A DNA stretch of 7,100 nucleotides from Acidobacterium sp. GTDB lineage: Bacteria > Acidobacteriota > Terriglobia > Terriglobales > Acidobacteriaceae. Numbering within the stretch: the stretch's first letter is position 1; each line of letters starts with the position of its first letter. The notes below the pieces were generated by a model. It did no database searches. It saw only the letters and a list, made by a program, of their open reading frames with translations, and had not been told where the DNA came from. This document shows, in pieces, positions 5,284 to 7,100 of this stretch. A program made the position numbers and the translations under genes. The stretch lies in assembly GCA_003152595.1 (NCBI GenBank), contig PMAM01000184.1:5854-12953 (forward strand), written 5' to 3'.

Positions 5284-5311
5284 CTCTGTGCCCTCTACCT
5301 TGTACCCTGTA
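5284..5311 (+). repeat. 7-bp tandem repeat array (CCCTGTA-type) abutting the acyl-CoA dehydrogenase start
   Basis: Four consecutive degenerate 7-bp units, CTCTGTG, CCCTCTA, CCTTGTA and CCCTGTA, fill the space immediately before the start codon at 5316. They occupy the position where a Shine-Dalgarno sequence would lie, and none is visible. A similar element is found before the deaminase gene. Confidence 0.65.
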
Positions 5312-5315
5312 TGCC

Positions 5316-6479
5316 ATGGCCGAGCCCCTCGACACCATCCTCCCGCTGACCTCGCTCACCGAAGACGAGACGCTGCTCCGCGACACGGTACGCCAGTTTG
5401 CCCAGCAGGAGATCGCGCCGCATGTGCGCGCCATGGACGAAGCCCAGCATCTCGATGAGGGTATCCTTCGCCAGCTCTTTGAACTGGGCCTCATGGCCAT
5501 TGAGGCTCCCCCCGAACTGGGCGGCGGCGGCGCTTCGTTCTTCTCCGCCGTGCTCGCCGTCGAAGAAATTTCCCGTGTCGACCCGGCTGTCGCCGTCATT
5601 GTGGACGTGCAGAACACGCTCGCCATCAATGCGCTGCTTCGCTGGGCCACGCCGGAACAGCAGCGCCTGTGGCTGCCTCGCCTCGCACAGCAAACCGTCT
5701 GCGCCTACGCGCTCAGCGAAGCCGGGTCCGGGTCGGACGCTTTTTCTCTGACGACCCAGGCCCGTGCTGATGGCGATGCTTTTGTTCTGAACGGGCGCAA
5801 GCTCTGGATCTCGAACGCTCAGGAGGCAGACCTCTTCCTCGTCTTCGCCACTATCAATCCTGAGGCTGGCTACCGCGGCATTACCGCATTCATGGTCGAG
5901 CGCGGGACAGCGGGCTTTACCGTAGGGCACAAAGAAGACAAGATGGGCATCCGCGCTTCCTCCACCTGCGAGCTCCTCTTCGACGACTGCCGGATCCCGG
6001 CGTCGAACGTTGTTGGCGAATCCGGCAAAGGCTACAAGATTGCCATCGAGACCCTCAACGAGGGCCGTATCGGCATCGCCGCGCAGATGCTCGGCCTGGC
6101 CGAAGGCGCCTGGTCGCTGGCCGTGAAATACAGCAAGGAGCGTAAGCAGTTCGGCAAGCCCATCGCCGAATTCCAGGCGGTGCAGTTCGCTCTGGCCGAG
6201 ATGGCCACCCAGATCGAAGCGGCGCGCAACCTGGTCTACAACGCCGCGCGCATGAAAGGCGCCGGCATCCCGTTTGTGAAGGAAGCCGCCATCGCCAAGC
6301 TCTTCGCCTCGCGCGTGGCCGAGCAGGTGGCCAGCCAGTCGGTCGAAATCTACGGAGGCTACGGCTTCGTCCGCGACTACCCGATGGAGAAGTTCTACCG
6401 CGACGCGAAAATCGGTTCCATCTACGAAGGCACCTCGAACATGCAGCTGGCTACAATTGGAAAATTGATCCTGCAATAA
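5316..6479 (+). CDS. Acyl-CoA dehydrogenase, short/branched-chain type
   Basis: This FAD-dependent enzyme oxidises acyl-CoA to 2-enoyl-CoA and passes electrons to electron-transfer flavoprotein. The 387-residue length is standard. Visible features are the N-terminal helical domain (about 15-125), the signature YALSEAGSGSDAFSL (131-145), the middle beta domain with WISNAQEADLF (164-174), and the C-terminal helical domain with RKQFGKPI (276-283) and YGGYGFVRDYP (346-356). IYEGTSNMQL (369-378) carries catalytic base Glu371. The stretches LNEGRIGIAAQMLGLAEG (247-264) and EAARNLVYNAARMKGAGIPF (301-320) are very close to what I know of ACADSB, which acts on 2-methylbutyryl-CoA. A branched/short-chain substrate, as in isoleucine/valine breakdown, is therefore likely but not proven. 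ATG 5316 is the first usable start in frame; no Shine-Dalgarno is seen. It probably shares a transcript with the 101-residue gene 46 bp downstream. Confidence 0.95.
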   Translation: MAEPLDTILPLTSLTEDETLLRDTVRQFAQQEIAPHVRAMDEAQHLDEGILRQLFELGLMAIEAPPELGGGGASFFSAVLAVEEISRVDPAVAVIVDVQNTLAINALLRWATPEQQRLWLPRLAQQTVCAYALSEAGSGSDAFSLTTQARADGDAFVLNGRKLWISNAQEADLFLVFATINPEAGYRGITAFMVERGTAGFTVGHKEDKMGIRASSTCELLFDDCRIPASNVVGESGKGYKIAIETLNEGRIGIAAQMLGLAEGAWSLAVKYSKERKQFGKPIAEFQAVQFALAEMATQIEAARNLVYNAARMKGAGIPFVKEAAIAKLFASRVAEQVASQSVEIYGGYGFVRDYPMEKFYRDAKIGSIYEGTSNMQLATIGKLILQ

Positions 6480-6525
6480 CACCGGCCATGGTAAACAGCA
6501 TTTGGGCCGCGTGGAGGCGCGCACG

Positions 6526-6831
6526 ATGATGACGCCAAACGAATTTCACGCATCCCTGGCATCCGCTGAGCCGCCCGACGCCCTGCCCGCGCCGCTTGCC
6601 GCCCTTTGGTGGGACAAGAAAGGCGACTGGACGCGCGCCCACGCCCTCGTCGACGAACTGGACAGCACGGAAGGCATGGCCGTCCACGCCTACCTCCACC
6701 GGCGCGAAGGCTCTCTTTCTAACGCCGACTACTGGTACTCGCGCGCCGGCCGCATCTTCTATCGCTCCGCGCTCGATGAGGAGTGGGCGGCTCTGGTCGA
6801 AGGGTTGCTGCAGGGTTCGTCACCACGATAG
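6526..6831 (+). CDS. Conserved hypothetical protein, 101 aa
   Basis: No named function is recognised. The protein is soluble, with no signal peptide or membrane helix. The core reads LAALWWDKKGDWTRAHALV (24-42) and then VHAYLHRREGSLSNADYWY (53-71). These two helical stretches, rich in Trp, His and Tyr, look like a tetratricopeptide-like or similar helix-turn-helix pair, and they match my general recollection of a small bacterial family with 'ALWWDxKGDWxxAH' and 'HAYLHRxEGDxxNAxYWY'. The start is ATG 6526: GGAGG at 6513-6517 lies 8 nt upstream. A TTG at 6502 would add eight residues but has no better site. It lies 46 bp after the acyl-CoA dehydrogenase stop on the same strand, so co-transcription is likely, though a functional link is not implied. 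It converges with the gene at the right edge, 54 bp away. Confidence 0.75.
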   Translation: MMTPNEFHASLASAEPPDALPAPLAALWWDKKGDWTRAHALVDELDSTEGMAVHAYLHRREGSLSNADYWYSRAGRIFYRSALDEEWAALVEGLLQGSSPR

Positions 6832-6885
6832 AAAAGCCGAGTACCGGTCCAGACGCTGTGCGCGCTGGCTCCTCCAGGGTGAGGT

Positions 6886-7100
6886 TTACAGCGGGTACCG
6901 TTCCGCCGCGATCACTTCCTCCGCCACCGCGCGCCCCATCGCGACCGTATTTACCGGCTCATGTTTCGCCAGCCTCCGGTAGATCGCCATCTGCGTGCGC
7001 AGCATATCGCCTTCGGCCACCGCGCCCAGCACGCGTTCTGCTGCATCCTGAATGATCCGGAACGACCGCGCCGCACTCAGCTGCGCCAACTGAACGGCCG
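6886..7100 (-). CDS. C-terminal end of a probable acyl-CoA dehydrogenase (partial)
   Basis: The frame ending at TAA (6886-6888) is open to the right window edge, and the visible part is about 71 residues. It is helical and ends RRLAKHEPVNTVAMGRAVAE then EVIAAERYPL. The pattern 'RRLxxxxPVNTxAxxRxxAxxVxxAxRY' resembles the extra C-terminal helical domain of large (about 600-residue) acyl-CoA dehydrogenases of the VLCAD/ACAD9 type. I rely on this tail alone: no flavin-binding or catalytic motif is in the window, so the call is tentative. A TTG at 7089 is internal, not a start, because the frame continues upstream. The gene converges with the 101-residue gene; the 54-bp gap has no clear terminator. 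Confidence 0.55.
   Translation of the reverse strand, partial: AVQLAQLSAARSFRIIQDAAERVLGAVAEGDMLRTQMAIYRRLAKHEPVNTVAMGRAVAEEVIAAERYPL

Noticed and set aside
5295..6524. Long minus-strand open frame (409 codons) opposite the acyl-CoA dehydrogenase.
   Set aside because: It is the antisense shadow of a clearly identified gene; the composition is low-complexity Gly/Ala/Arg/Val-rich with no motifs.
6832..6885. Possible terminator between the convergent 101-residue gene and the partial gene at the right edge.
   Set aside because: Only a weak interrupted stem (CCAG...CTGG around a CGC-TGT-GCG core) is present, with no T-tract on either strand.

Overview
The window is a gene-dense, GC-rich bacterial chromosome segment, mostly housekeeping. 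Gene content, protein style and the short degenerate tandem repeats in the gaps suggest Acidobacteriota (Terriglobia-like). That is inference from pattern memory; there is no rRNA or other decisive marker here. No tRNA, rRNA, CRISPR array, transposase or integrase is visible.

Layout from left to right. (1) Positions 1-68 hold the last 21 codons of a plus-strand gene. (2) Positions 69-194 carry a tandem array of 15-bp degenerate repeats. (3) Positions 195-677 encode a 160-residue protein of unknown function. Its motif layout resembles ADP-ribosyltransferase-fold (DarT/KptA/PARP-like) proteins, and it ends in a Cys cluster. Its base use looks less GC-rich than its neighbours, and a second array of the same 15-bp repeat, in the opposite orientation, follows it. 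(4) On the minus strand lie a small one-helix membrane protein (770-1009) and an adenosine-deaminase-family enzyme (1121-2125). (5) The gap 2126-2453 has no gene. It holds a 7-bp pyrimidine-rich repeat beside the deaminase start, a third 15-bp repeat array, and the leader of mutY. (6) mutY (2454-3530) runs on the plus strand from a TTG start. (7) A minus-strand pair follows: serB (4000-5244), whose stop overlaps by 4 nt the start of a TfoX-N-like gene (3566-4003). (8) A short divergent gap carries a perfect 8-bp inverted repeat and another 7-bp repeat array. (9) A short/branched-chain-type acyl-CoA dehydrogenase (5316-6479) is followed by a conserved 101-residue protein (6526-6831), probably in one transcript. 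(10) The C-terminus of a minus-strand gene, probably a second acyl-CoA dehydrogenase, enters at the right edge (6886-7100).

Functionally, the genes cover branched-chain/fatty acyl-CoA oxidation, serine synthesis (SerB), purine or aminofutalosine deamination, and repair of 8-oxoguanine mispairs (MutY). They do not form one obvious pathway. The parts least explained by known biology are the ART-like orphan bracketed by oppositely oriented repeat arrays, and the two short-repeat families (15-bp and 7-bp) in the intergenic spaces.
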